DNA of 64,000 bases from NCBI GenBank assembly GCA_034359265.1, contig CP136892.1:88513501-88577500 (forward strand). The letters are read 5' to 3'. A program made the position numbers and the translations under genes. The notes below the pieces were generated by a model, which ran no database searches, had not been told where the DNA came from, and saw nothing but the letters and a program-made list of their open reading frames with translations. Below are positions 12,201 through 24,200 of the stretch, one piece after another. Source of the stretch: Canna indica. Lineage: Eukaryota; Streptophyta; Magnoliopsida; Zingiberales; Cannaceae. Within the stretch, counting starts at the first letter, position 1, and each line of letters begins with the position of its first letter.

Positions 12201-15200
12201 AGGGTCAACTTGGCTCGACTCGGCTCTGCTAGGCTTGGTTCAGGTTAGCTCTGTTTGGCTCGTCTGAGCCGTGCCAAGCCAAGCTCACATCAAGCTTGGC
12301 TAGGCTTGGCTATCCATGCCGAGACGGGCCTAGCCAAGCCAATCCATGCTTCCAAAAAATCTGACAGAAATGAAAACGGAATTCAAGTGAGTTCGAAAAA
12401 AATTCTACGCATGATGTGAGGTTGGCTAGGATAGGCTTGGCTTGACTTGGCTTGACACGGCTCGGCTTGGCTGGGCTTGGCTAGGCTTGGCAAGGCTTGG
12501 CTTGACTTGGCTTGGCTAGACTTGGCTTGACTTGGCTTGGCTTGGCTTGACTTGGCTTGGCTTGGCTTGGCTTGGCTTGGCTTGGCTTGGCTTGGCTGAG
12601 CTTGGCTTGGCTTGGCTTGGCTTGGTTTGGCTTGGCTTGGCTCGGCTTAGCAAGGCTCAACTTGGCTCGACTCGGCTCGGCTCGGCTCTGCTAGGCTAGG
12701 CTCAGGTCAGGTCAGTTTGGCTCGTCTCAGCCAGGATAAGCAGTTGGTTAGGTTAGGCGCGAACGGCTCGGCTTGGCTAGGCTCGACTAGACTCGGCCCG
12801 TCTTAGCTTGGCTGAACTGAGCTTGGTTCGGTTTGGCATACTTAGCTCAGCTCGAACCGGCTCGGACTTGATTAAGCGCAACTTCGTTCGTCTCGGCTCG
12901 GCTTAGCCTATCTATTTGTTAAGCTACGCCGAGTAGTTCACGCCTAACCAAGCCAACTGCCAATCCTAGCCGAGATGAGCAAAGCTGAAGTGACTTGAGC
13001 CTAGCCTTGCAGAGCTGAGCCGAGTCGAGCCTAGTTGAGCCTAGCGAAGCCCAGCCAAGCCCAGCCAAGCCAAGCCAAGCCAAGCCAAGAAAAGCCAAGC
13101 CAAGCCAAGCCAAGACAAGATAAGCCAAGACCAGCCAAGCCAAGCTGAGCCAAGCCCAGCCAAGCCAAGCCAAGCCAAGCTAGGCCAAGCCCAGCCAAGC
13201 CAAGCCAAGCTAGGCCAAGCCCAGCCAAGCCAAGCCGAGATGAGCCAAGCCGAGCCGTGCCAAGCCAAGCTCACATCAAGATTGGCTAGGCTTGGCTATT
13301 CAAGCCGAGACTGGCCTAGCCAAGCCAATCAATTCTTGCAAAAAATCTGACAGAAATGAAAACGGAATTCAATTGAGTTCGAAAAAAATTCTATGCATGA
13401 TCTAAGGTTGGCTAGGATAGTCTTGGTTTGACTTGGCTTGAGACGGCTCGGCTTGGCTGGGCTGGGCTGGGCTTGGCTTGGCTTGGCTTGGCTTAGCTTG
13501 GCTTGGCTTGGCTTGGCTGGGCTTAGCAAGGCTCAACTTGGCTCGACTTGGCTCGGCTCTGCTCTGCTAGGCTAGGCTCAGGTCAGCTCAGTTTGGTTCG
13601 TCTCAGCTAGGATAAGTAGTTGGTTAGGGTAGGCACGAACGGCTCAGCTTGGCTAGGCTCGACTAGACTCGGCCCGTCTTAGCTTGTCCGAACTGAGCTT
13701 GGCTCGGTATGGCACACTTAGCTCAACTTGAACCGGCTCGGACTTGATTATGGTCAACTTCGCTTGTCTCGGCTCGGCTTAGCCTATCTATTTGTTAAGC
13801 TACGCCGAGTCGTTCACGCCTAACCGAGCCAACTGCATATCCTAGCCGAGATGAGCAAAGGTGAAGTGACTTGAGCCTTGCCTTGCAGAGTCGAGCCGAG
13901 TCAAGCCTAGCGAAGCCCAGCCATGCCATGCCAAGCCAAGCCAACCTGAGCCAAGCCCAACCAAGCCAAGCCAAGATGAGCCAAGCCGAGTCGTGCCAAG
14001 CCAAGCTCACATCAAGCTTGGCTAGGCTTGGCTATACAAGCCGAGACTGGCCTAGCCAAGCCAATCCATGCTTGCAAAAAATCTGACAGAAATGAAAACG
14101 CAATTCTATTGAGTTCGAAAAAAATTCTACGCAAGATGTGAGGTTGGCAAGGATAGGCTTGGCTTGACACGGCTCGTCTTAGCTCAGCTTGGCTGGGCTT
14201 GGCTTGGCTTGGCTAGTCTTGGCTTGGCTTGGCTTGGCTTGGCTTGGCTTGGCTAGTCTTGGCTTGGCTTGGCTTGGCTTGGCTTGGCTTTGCTTGGCTT
14301 GGCTTGGCTTGGCTTGACTCGGCTTGGCTGGGCTTAGCAAGGCTCAACTTGGCTCGACTCGGCTCGGCTCGGCTCTGCTAGGCTAGGCTCAGGTCAGGTT
14401 AGTTTGGCTCGTATCAGCTAGGATAAGCAGTTGGTTAGGTTAGGCACGAACGGCTCGACTTGGCTAGGCTCGACTAGACTCGGCCCGTCTTAGCTTGGCT
14501 GAACTAAGCTTGGCTCGGTTTGGCACACTTAGGTCAACTCGAACCGGCTTGGACTTGATAAAGCTCAACTTCGCTCGTCTCGGCTCGGCTTAGCCTATCT
14601 ATTTGTTAAGCTATGCCGAGTCGTTCACGCCTAACCGAGCCAACTACCTATCCTAGCCGATATGAGCAAAGCTGAAGTGACTTGAGCCTAGCCTTGCAGA
14701 GTCGAGCAGAGTCGAGCCTATTTGAGCCTAGCCAAGCCAAGCCAAGTCGAGCCAAGCCGAGCCAAGCCGAGCCAAGCCAAGCCAAGAAAAGCCAAGCCAA
14801 GCCAAGCCAAGCAAAGCAAAGCCAAACTAATCCAAGCTAAGCCAAGCCCAGCCAAGCTGAGCCAAGCCCAGCCAAGCTGAGCCAAGCCCAGCCAAGCTGA
14901 GCCAAGCCCAGCCAAATCCTGCCAAGCTAATCCGAGATGAGCCAAGCCGAGTCGTGCCAAGCCAAGCTCACATCAAGCTTGGCTATCCAAGCCGAGACTG
15001 GCATAGCCAAGCCAATCCATGCTTGCAAAAAATCTGACAGAAATGAAAACGGAATTCTATTGAGTTCGAAAAAAATTCTACGCATGATGTGAGGTTGGCT
15101 AGGATAGGCTTGGCTTGACCAGGCTCGGCTTGGCTCAGCTTGGCTGGGCTTGGCTGGGTTTGGCTTGGCTAGGCTAGGCTTGGCTTGACTTGGCTTGGCT

Positions 15201-16050
15201 TGGCTTGGCTTGGCTTGGCTGAGCTAGGCTTGGCTTGGCTTGGCTTGGCTGAGCTTGGCTGGGCTTCGCTAGGCTCAACTAGGCTCGACTCGGCTCAGCT
15301 CTGCAAGGCTAGGCTCAAGTCACTTCAGCTTTGCTCATCTCGGCTAGGATTGGCAGTTGGCTTGGTTAGGCGTGAACTACTCGGCGTAGCTTAACAAATA
15401 GATAGGCTAAGCCGAGCCGAGACGAACGAAGTTGCGCTTAATCAAGTTGAGCTAGGCTTGGCTTGGCTTGGCTGAGCTAGGCTTGGCTTGGCTTGGCTCG
15501 GATTGGCTGTGCTTTGCAAGGCTCAACTTGGCTAGACTCGGCTCGGCTCGGCTCTGCTAGGCTAGGATCAGGTCAGCTCAGTTTGGCTCGTCTCAGCTAG
15601 GATAAGCAGTTGATTAGGTTAGGCGCGAACGGCTTGGCTTGGCAAGGCTCGACTAGACTCGGCCCGTCTTAGCTTGGCTGAACTGAGCTTGGCTAGGTTT
15701 GGCACACTTAGCTCAGCTCGAACCGGCTCGGACTTGATTAAGCTCAACTTCGCTCGTCTCGGCTCGGCTAAGCCTATCTATTTTTTAAGCTATGCCGAGT
15801 CGTTCACGCCTAACCGAGCCAACTGCCTATCCTAGCCGAGATGAGCAAAGCTAAACTGACTTGAACCTAGCTTTGCAGAGCCGAGTCGAGCATAGTTGAG
15901 CCTAGCGAAGCCCAGCCAAGCCAAGCCGAGCCGAGCCGAGCTGCGCCAAGCCACTCCAAGCCCTGCCAAGCAAAGCAAAGCCAAGCCAAGCTGGGCCAAG
16001 CCCATCCAAGCCAAGCCGAGATGAGCCAAGCCGAGCCCTGCCAAGCCAAG

Positions 16051-16976
16051 CTCACATCAAGCTTGGCTAGGCTTGGCTATCCAAGCCGAGACTGGCCTAG
16101 CCAAGCCAATTCATGCTTGCAAAAAATCTGACAGAAATGAAAACGGAATTCAATTGAGTGTGAAAAATATTCTACGCATGATGTGAGGTTGGCTAGGATT
16201 GGCTTGGCTTGACTCGGCTTGACACGGCTTGGCTTGGCTCGGCTTGGCTGGGCTTGGCTTGGCTTGGCTTGGCTAGGCTTGGCTTGACTTGGCTTGGCTT
16301 GGCTTGGCTTGGCTTGGCTTGGCTTGGCTTGGCTTGGCTGAGCTTGGCTTGGCTTGGCTTGTCTTGTCATGTGTTGGCTTGTCTTGGCTTGGCTTGGCTT
16401 GGCTTGGCTCGGCTTAGCAAGGCTCAACTTAGCTCGACTCGGCACGGCTCGGCTCTGCTAGGCTAGGCTCAGGTCAGCTCAGTTTGGCTCGTCTTAGCTA
16501 GGATATGCAGTTGGTTAGGTTAGTCGTGAATGGCTCGACTTGGCTAGGCTCGACTAGACTCGGCCCGTCTTAGCTTGGCTGAACTGAGCTTGGCTCGGTT
16601 TGGCACACTTAGCTCAGCTCGAACTGGCTCGGACTTGATTAAGCTCAACTTCGCTCGTCTCGGATCGGCTTAGCCTATCTATTTGTTAAGCTACGCCGAG
16701 TCGTTCACGCCTAACCGAGACAACTGCCTATCCTAGCCGAGATGAGAAAAGCTGAAGTGACTTGAACCTAGCCTTGCAGAGCCGAGACGAGTCGAGCCTA
16801 GTTGAGCCTAGCGAAACCCTGCCAAGCCAAGTCAAGTCAAGCCAAGAAAAGTCAATTCAAGCCAAGCCAAGCCAAGCCAAGCCAAGCCAAGCTAAGCCAA
16901 GCCCAGCCAAGCCAAGCTAAGCCAAGCCCAGCCAAGCCAAGCCGAGATGAGTCAAGCCGAGCCATGCCAAGCCAAG
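16051..16976 (+). repeat. Representative full satellite unit (926 bp)
   Basis: Parts in order: loop 1, 16051-16187, bounded by CTCACATCA and TGATGTGAG; GGCTT track, about 16188-16410; conserved arm A, about 16411-16540; loop 2, about 16541-16695; conserved arm B, about 16696-16825; AAGCC track up to 16976. In the consensus, arm B is the reverse complement of arm A with about 16 mismatches over about 122 bp and no gaps (hand count). The pentamer tracks are also mutually complementary, so the whole unit can fold back around either loop. Confidence 0.85.
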
Positions 16977-19900
16977 CTCACATCAATCTTGGCTAGGCTT
17001 GGCTATCCAAGACGAGACTGGCCTAGCCAAGCCAATCCATGCTTGCAAAAAATCTGACAGAAATGAAAACGGAATTCAATTGAGTTCGAAAAAAATTCTA
17101 CGCTCGATGTGAGGTTGTCTAGGATAGGCTTGGCTTGACACGGCTCGGCTTGGCACAGCTTGGCTGGGCTTGGCTTGGCTCGGCTGGGCTTAGCAAGGCT
17201 CAACTTGGCTCGACTCGGCTCTGCTAGGCTAGGCTCAGGTCAGCTCAGTTTGGCTCATCTCAGCTAGGATAAGTAGTTAGTTAGGTTAGGCGCGAACGGC
17301 TCAGCTTGGCTAGGCTCGACTAGACTCGGCCGGTCTTAGCTTGGCAGAACTCAGCATGGCTCGGTTTGGCACACTTAGCTCAACTCGAATCGGCTCGGAC
17401 ATGATTAAGCTCAACTTCGCTCGTCTCGGCTCGGCTTAGCCTATCTATTTGTTAAGCTATGCCGAGTCGTTCACACCTAACCGAGCCAACTGTCTATCCT
17501 TGCCGAGATGAGCAAAGCTGAAGTGACTTGAACCTAGCCTTGCAGAGCCGAGCCGAGTCGAGCATAGTTGAGCCAAGCGAAGCCCAGCCGAGTCGAGCTG
17601 CGCTAAGCCAAGCCCAGCCAAGCCAAGCCGAGATGAGCCAAGCCGAGCCCTGCCAAGCCAAGCTCACATCAAGCTTGGCTAGGCTTGGCTATCCAAGCCG
17701 AGACTGGCCTAGCCAAGCCAATCCATGCTTGCAAAAAATCTGACAGAAATGAAAACGGAATTCAATTGAGTGCGAAAATTATTCTACGCATGATGTGAGG
17801 TTGGCTAGGATTGGCTTGGCTTGACACAGCTTGACACGGCTTGGCTTGGCTCGGCTCGGATTGGCTGGGCTTGGCTTGGCTTGGCTTGGATTGGCTTGGC
17901 TTGGCTTGGCTTGGCTTGGCTTGGCTTGGCTTGGCTTGGCTTGGCTTGGCTTGGCTTGGCTTGGCTTGTATTGGCTTGGCTTGGCTGGGCTTAGCAAGGC
18001 TCAACTTGGCTCGACTCGGCTCGGCTCAGCTCTGCTAGGCTAGGCTCAGGACAGCTCAGTTTGGCTCGTCTTAGCTAGGATAAGCAGTTGGTTAGGTTAG
18101 TCACGAATGGCTCGACTTGGCTAGGCTCGACTAGACTCGGCCCGTCTTAGCTTGGCTGAACTGAGCTTGGCTCGGTTTGGCACACTTAGCTCAGCTCGAA
18201 CCCGGTCGGACTTGATTAAGCTCAACTTCGCTCGTCTCGGCTCGGCTTAGCCTATCCATTTGTTAAGCTACGCCGAGTCGTTCACACCTAACCAAGCCAC
18301 CTGCCTATCCTAGCCGAGATGAGCAAAGCTGAAGTGACTTGAACCTAGCCTTGAAGAGCCGAGCCGAGTTGAGCCTAGTTGAGCCTAGCGAAGCCCAGCC
18401 AAGCCAAGTCAAGCCAAGCCAAGAAAAGCCAAGCCAAGCCAAGCCAACCCCAGCCAAGTCAAGCTGAGATGAGCCAAGCCGAGTCGTGCCAAGACAAGCT
18501 CACATCAAGCTTGGCTAGGTTTGGCTATCCAAGACGAGACTAGCGTAGCCAAGCCAATCTATGCTCGCAAAAAATCTGACAGAAATGAAAACGGAATTCA
18601 ATTGAGTTTGAAAAAAATTCTATGCATGATTTGAGGTTGGCTACGATAGGCTTGGCTTTACACAGCTCGGCTTGGCTCAGCTTGGCTGGGCTTGGCTTGG
18701 CTTGGCTAGGCTTGACTTGGCTTGGCTAGGCTCGACTAGACTCTGCCCGTCTTATCTTGGCTGAACTGAGCTTGGCTCGGTTTGGCACACTTAGCTCAGC
18801 TCAAACCAGCTCGGACATGATTAAGCTCAACTTTGCTCGTCTCGGCTCGGCTTAGTCTATCTATTTGTTAAGCTACGCCGAGTCGTTCACGCCTAACTGA
18901 GCCAACTGCCTATCCTAGCCGAGATGTGCAAAACTGAAGTGACTTGAACCTAGCGTTGCAGAGCCGAGATTAGTCGAGCATAGTTGAGCCTAGCCAAGCC
19001 CAGCCAAGCCAAGAAAAGCCAAGCCAAGCCAAGCCGAGCCGAGCCAAGCCAAGACAAGCTAAGCGAAGCGAAGCCAAGCCAAGCTGAGCCAAGCCCAGCC
19101 AAGCCAATCCGAGATGAGCCAAACCGAGCCGTGCCAAGCTAAGCTCACATCAAGCTTGGCTAGGCTTGGCTATCCAAGCCGAGACTGGCCTAGCCAAGTC
19201 AACCCATGCTTGCAAAAAATCTGACAGAAATGAAAACGGAATTCAATTGAGTTAAGCTAAAAAAAATCTACGCATGATGTAAGGTTGGCTAGGATAGGCT
19301 TGGCTTGACTTGGCTTGACACGACTCGGCTTGGCTCAGCTTGGCTCAGCTTGGCTTGGCTTGGCTTGGCTAGGCTTGGCTTGGCTTGGCTTGGCTTGGCT
19401 TAGCTTGGCTTGGCATGGTTGATCTTGGCTTTGATTGGCTTGGCTTGGCCCGTCTTAGCTTGGCTGAACTGAGCTTGGCTCGGTTTGGCACACTTAGCTT
19501 AGCTCGAATCGGCTCGGACTTGATTAAGCTCAACTCGCTTGTCTCGGCTCGGCTTAGCCTATCTATTTGTTAAGCTACGCCGAGTCGTTCACGCCTAACC
19601 GAGCCAACTGCCTATCCTAGCCGAGATGAGCAAAGCTGAAGTGACTTGAGCCTAGCCTTGCAGAGCCGAGCCGAGTCGAGCCGAGTCGAGCCTAGTTGAG
19701 CCTAGCGAAGCCCAGCCAAGCCTAGCCAAGCCAAGCCGAGCCGAGCCAAGCCAAGCCGAGCCAAGGCGAGCCGAGCCGAGCCAAGCAAAGCCAAGCCAAG
19801 CCAAGCCAAGAAAAGCCAAGCCAAGCCAAGCCGAGCCGAGCCGAGCTGAGCTGAGCTGAGCCGAGCCAAGCCAAGCCAAGCCAAGCTAAGCCAAGCCCAC

Positions 19901-20741
19901 CCAAGCCAAGCCAAGCCAAGCTGAGCCAAGCCAATCTGAGATGAGCCAAGCCGAGCCGTGCCAAGGCAATCCGAGATGAGCCAAGCTCAATTCAGCCAAG
20001 CTAAGTCGAGCCGAGTCTAGTCGAACCTAGCCAAGCCGAGCCGTTCGCGCGTAACTGAACCAACTGCCTATCCTAGTTGAGACGAGCCAATCTGAGCTGA
20101 CCTGAGCCTAGTCTTGCAGAGCCGAGCCAAGCCGAGTTGAGCCAAGTCGAGCCTTACTAAGCCCAGCCAAGCCGAGCCTAGCCAAGCCAAGCCAAGCCAA
20201 GCCAAGCCAAGTCAAGCCAATCCAAGCCCAGCCAAGCTGAGCCAAGCCGAGCAGTGAAAAGCCGAGACGAGCTGAGCCAAGCCGAGTCGTGCCAAGCCAA
20301 GTCAAGCCAAGCCCAGCCAAGACAAGTCAAGCCAAGCCAAGAAAAGCCAATCCAAGCCAAGCAAAGCCAAGCCAAGCCAAGCCAAGCTAAGCCAAGCCCA
20401 GCCAAGCCAAGCCCAGCCAAGCCAAGCCAAGCCAAGCCCAGCCAAGCCAAGCCGAGATGAGCCAAGCCGAGCCCTGCCAAGCCAAGCTCACATCAAGCTT
20501 GGCTAGGCTTGGCTATCCAAGCCGAGACTAGCCTAGCCAAGCCAAGCCATGCTTGCAAAAAATCTGACAGAACTGAAAACAGAGTTCAATTGAGTTTGAA
20601 AAAAATTCTACGCATGATGTGAGGTTGGCTAGGCTATGTTTCGCTTGACACGGCTTGGCTAGACCGAGTTTGGCTTGACTTGGCTTGGCACGACTCGGCT
20701 TGGCTCAGCTCATCTCAGCTTTTCACTGCTCGGCTTGGCTG

Positions 20742-21255
20742 GGCTTGGCTAGGGGTGGCAAAACGGGCCGGGCCGGCACGATAAGGTGGCGTGCCGGCCC
20801 GGCCCGGCCCGCTAACTCAGTGGGCCGGAAATTCCCGGCCCGGCCCAGCCCGCAATAGTTTGCGGGCCGTCCGGCCCGGGCCGCGAGCCCTCTTATTTAT
20901 TAAAACATTTCTAAAAAAATTATTAAAAAATAATTTAAAATATTTAAAAGACTAAATAAGCATCAAATATGACATTTCACATGAAAAACTCCACAGATTA
21001 ACTTCACCTTCAATTTTAAAGTACTAAACAAGCCCTAATCTAGACTTAATTTTTTTTAATATATGTTTAGCGGGCCAAACGGGCCGGCCCGGCCCGATAA
21101 GAGCCAGCCCGCGTCGGCCCGCAATGTTATCGGGCCGGGCCAGGCCGGCCCGATAAGCTTATCGAGCCAATTTTTTCGGCCCGGCCCGCAGTTATCGTGC
21201 CGTGCTCGTGCCGTGCTATCGTGCTGTGCCTATTTTTGCCGCCCCTAGGCTTGGC
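20742..21255. mobile_element. hAT-like MITE with 8-bp target duplication
   Basis: The element spans 20750-21247 (498 bp). Its ends are TAGGGGTGGCAAAA and the inverse of TTTTTGCCGCCCCTA, an imperfect terminal inverted repeat. It is flanked on both sides by GGCTTGGC (20742-20749 and 21248-21255), the 8-bp duplication expected of hAT transposases. Subterminal regions are packed with GGGCC/GGCCC motifs, as in plant hAT elements, around an AT-rich middle (about 20890-21065). No transposase is encoded, so it is non-autonomous. Because GGCTTGGC is also the array's own sequence, the duplication alone is weak, but the termini support the call. Confidence 0.85.
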
Positions 21256-24200
21256 TGGGCTTAGCAAGGCTCAACTTGGCTCGGCTCTGCTAGACTAGGC
21301 TCAGGTCAGCTCAGATTGGCTCGTCTCAACTAGGATAGGCAGTTGGTTCAGTTAGGCGTGAACGGCTCGGCTTGGCTAGGTTCGACTACACTCGGCTCGA
21401 CTTAGCTTGGCTGAACTGAGCTTGGCTCGATTTGGCACACTTAGCTCAGCTCGAACTGGCTCGGACTCGGTTAAGCTCAACTTCACTCGTCTCGGCTCGG
21501 CTTAGCCTATCTATTTGTAAAGCTACGCCGAGTCGTTCACGCATAACCGAGCCAACTGCCTATCGTAGCAGAGACGAGACAAGCTATAGTGACCTGAGCC
21601 TAGCCTAGCAGAGCCGAGTCGAGCCTAGTTTAGCCCAGCCAAGCTTGATGTGAGATTGGCTTGGCTTGGCATGCCTTGGCTAGGCTTTACTGGGCTCTGA
21701 TAGGCTAGGCTTGCCCAGCAAAGAATTAGACAGAACTCAAAATGGAGTTCAAATGAGTTCGAAAAAAATTCTATGCATGATGTGAGGTTGGCTTGGTTAG
21801 GCTTGTCTAGACTGGGCTTGGCTTGGCTTGGCTTGGCTGGGCTTTGCTTGGCTGAACTGAGCTTGGCTCGGTTTGGCACACTTAGCATATCTATTTGTTA
21901 AGCTACGCCAAGTCATTTACACCTAACCGAGCCAATTGCCTATCCCAGCCGAAATGAGCCAAGCTGAATTGACCCGAGCCTAGCCTTGCAGAGCCTAGCC
22001 GAGTCGATCCTAACGAAGCCCAGCCAAGCTAAGCGAAGCCAAGACGAGCCAAGACGAGCCGAGCGAAGCCCAGCCAAGCCAAGCCAGGCCAAGCTGAGCC
22101 GAGCCAAGCCCAGCCAAGCCAAGCTGAGCCAAGCCAAGGCAATCCAAGGCAAGCCAAGTCTAGCCGATACAATCCTAGCCAAGCCGAAATGAGCCAAGCT
22201 GAGCCGTGCCAAGCCAAGCCAAGCAGAGCCTAACCAATTAAGCCCAGCCATGCCGAGCCTAGCCAAGCCCACCCAAGTATAGTTAAGCTGAGCCAGGCCT
22301 AGACAAGCCAAGCCATGCTTGCAAAGAATCTGACAGAACTGAAAATGAAGTTCAAATGAGTTCGAAAAAAATTCTACGCATGATATGAGGTTGGTTTGGC
22401 TAGGATTGGCTTGGCTGGGCTTGGCTTGGCACGGCTCAGCTTGCCAAGCCAAGCCGAGCCGAGCCAAGCCAAGCCAATCCAAGCCAAGCCGAGCCAAGCC
22501 CAGCCAAGCCAAGCTCACATCATGCTTGGCTATCCAAGTCGAGACTAGCCTAGCCAAGCCAAGCCTTGCTTGCAAAAAAATCTGACAAAATTAAAAACAG
22601 AGTTCAATTGAGTTCGAAAAAAATTCTACGCATGATGTGAGGTTAGCTAGGATAGGTTTGCTTGGTTGGGCTTGGCTTGACTTGGCTTGACATGGCTCGG
22701 CTTGGCTCAGCTTGGCTTGGCTCGGCTCGGCTTGGCTTGGCTTGGCTGGGCTTCGCTAGGCTCAACTAGGTTCGACTCGGCTCGGCTCTGCAAGGTTAGG
22801 CTCAAGTCACTTCAGCTTGGCTCATCTCGGCTAGGATAGTCAGTTGGCTCAGTTAGGCGTTAACGACTCGGTGTAGCTTAACAAATAGATAGGCTAAGCC
22901 GAGCAAGATGAGCCTAACCGAGTCTATGCCGGTTCGTGCAGAGCTAAGTGTGCCAAACCAAGCCAAGCTCGATTAAGAGAAGCTAAGCCGAGCCGAGCCG
23001 AGCTAAGCCAAGCCGAGATGAGCCGAGCCGTGCCAAGCAAAGCTCACATCAAGCTTGGCTAGGCTTGGCTATCCAAGCCGAGACTAGCCAAGCCAAGCCA
23101 TGCCATGCTTGCAAAAAATTTGACAGAACTGAAAACGGAGTTCAATTGAGTTCGAAAAAAAATCAACGCATGATGTGAGGTTGGCTAGGAAAGGTTTGGC
23201 TTGGATGGGCTTGGCTTGACTTGGCTTGACACATCTCGGCTTGACTCAGCTTGGCTGGGCTAGGCTTGGCTTGACTTGACTTGGCTTGACACGTCTCGGC
23301 TTGACTCAGCTTGGCTGGGTTGGGCTTGGCTTGGCTTGGCTTAGCAAGGCTCAACTTTGGTCGGCTCGGCTCGGCTCGGCTCTGCTAGGCTAGTCTCAGA
23401 TCAGCTCAGTTTCGATCGTCTCAGCTAGGATAAGTAGTTGGTTCGGTTAGGCGCGAACGGCTCGACTTGGCTATGCTCGACTAGACTCGGCTCGTATTAG
23501 CTAGACTGAACTGAGCTTGGCTTGGTTTGGCGCACTTAGCTCAACTCAAACCGGCTCGGACTCGATTAAGCTCAACTTCGCTCGTCTCGGCTCGGCTTAG
23601 CCTATCTATCTGTTAAGCTACGCCGAGTCGTTCACGCTTAACCGAGCCAACTGCCTATCGTAGCAGAGACGAGCCAAGCTAAAGTGACCTGAGCCTAGCC
23701 TAGCAGAGCTGAGCCGAGTCGTAGTTTAGCCCAGTCAAGTTTGATGTGAGGTTGGCTTGGCTGGGCTTGGATAGGCTGGGCTAGCAAAAAATCTGATAGA
23801 ACTAAAAACAGAGTTCAAATGAGTTCGAAAAAAATTCTATGCATGATATGAGGTTGGCTAGGATAGGTTTGGCTTGGCTGGGCTTGGCTTGACTTGGCTT
23901 GACACGGCTCGGCTTGGCTGGGCTTGGCTGGGCTTGGCTTGGCTTGGCTTGGCTTGGCTTGACTTGGCTTGGCTTGGCTTGGCTTAGCTTGGCTTGGCTT
24001 GTCTTGGCTTGGCTTGGCTTGTCTTGGCTTGTCTTGGCTTGGCTTGGCTTGGCTGGGCTGGGCTTAGCAAGGCTCAAATTGGCTCGACTCGGCTCGGCTC
24101 TGCTAGGCTAGGCTCAGGTCAGCTCAGTTTGGCTCGTCTCAACTAGGATAAGCAGTTGTTTCGGTTAGTCCCTAATGGCTCGGCTTGGCTAGGCTCGACT

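Noticed and set aside
21940..22575. A 211-codon minus-strand frame, the longest in the forward block
   Set aside because: It is composed of satellite pentamers plus the translated loop-1 core (VEFFSNSFEL is the reverse of loop 1); the same peptide appears at every core.
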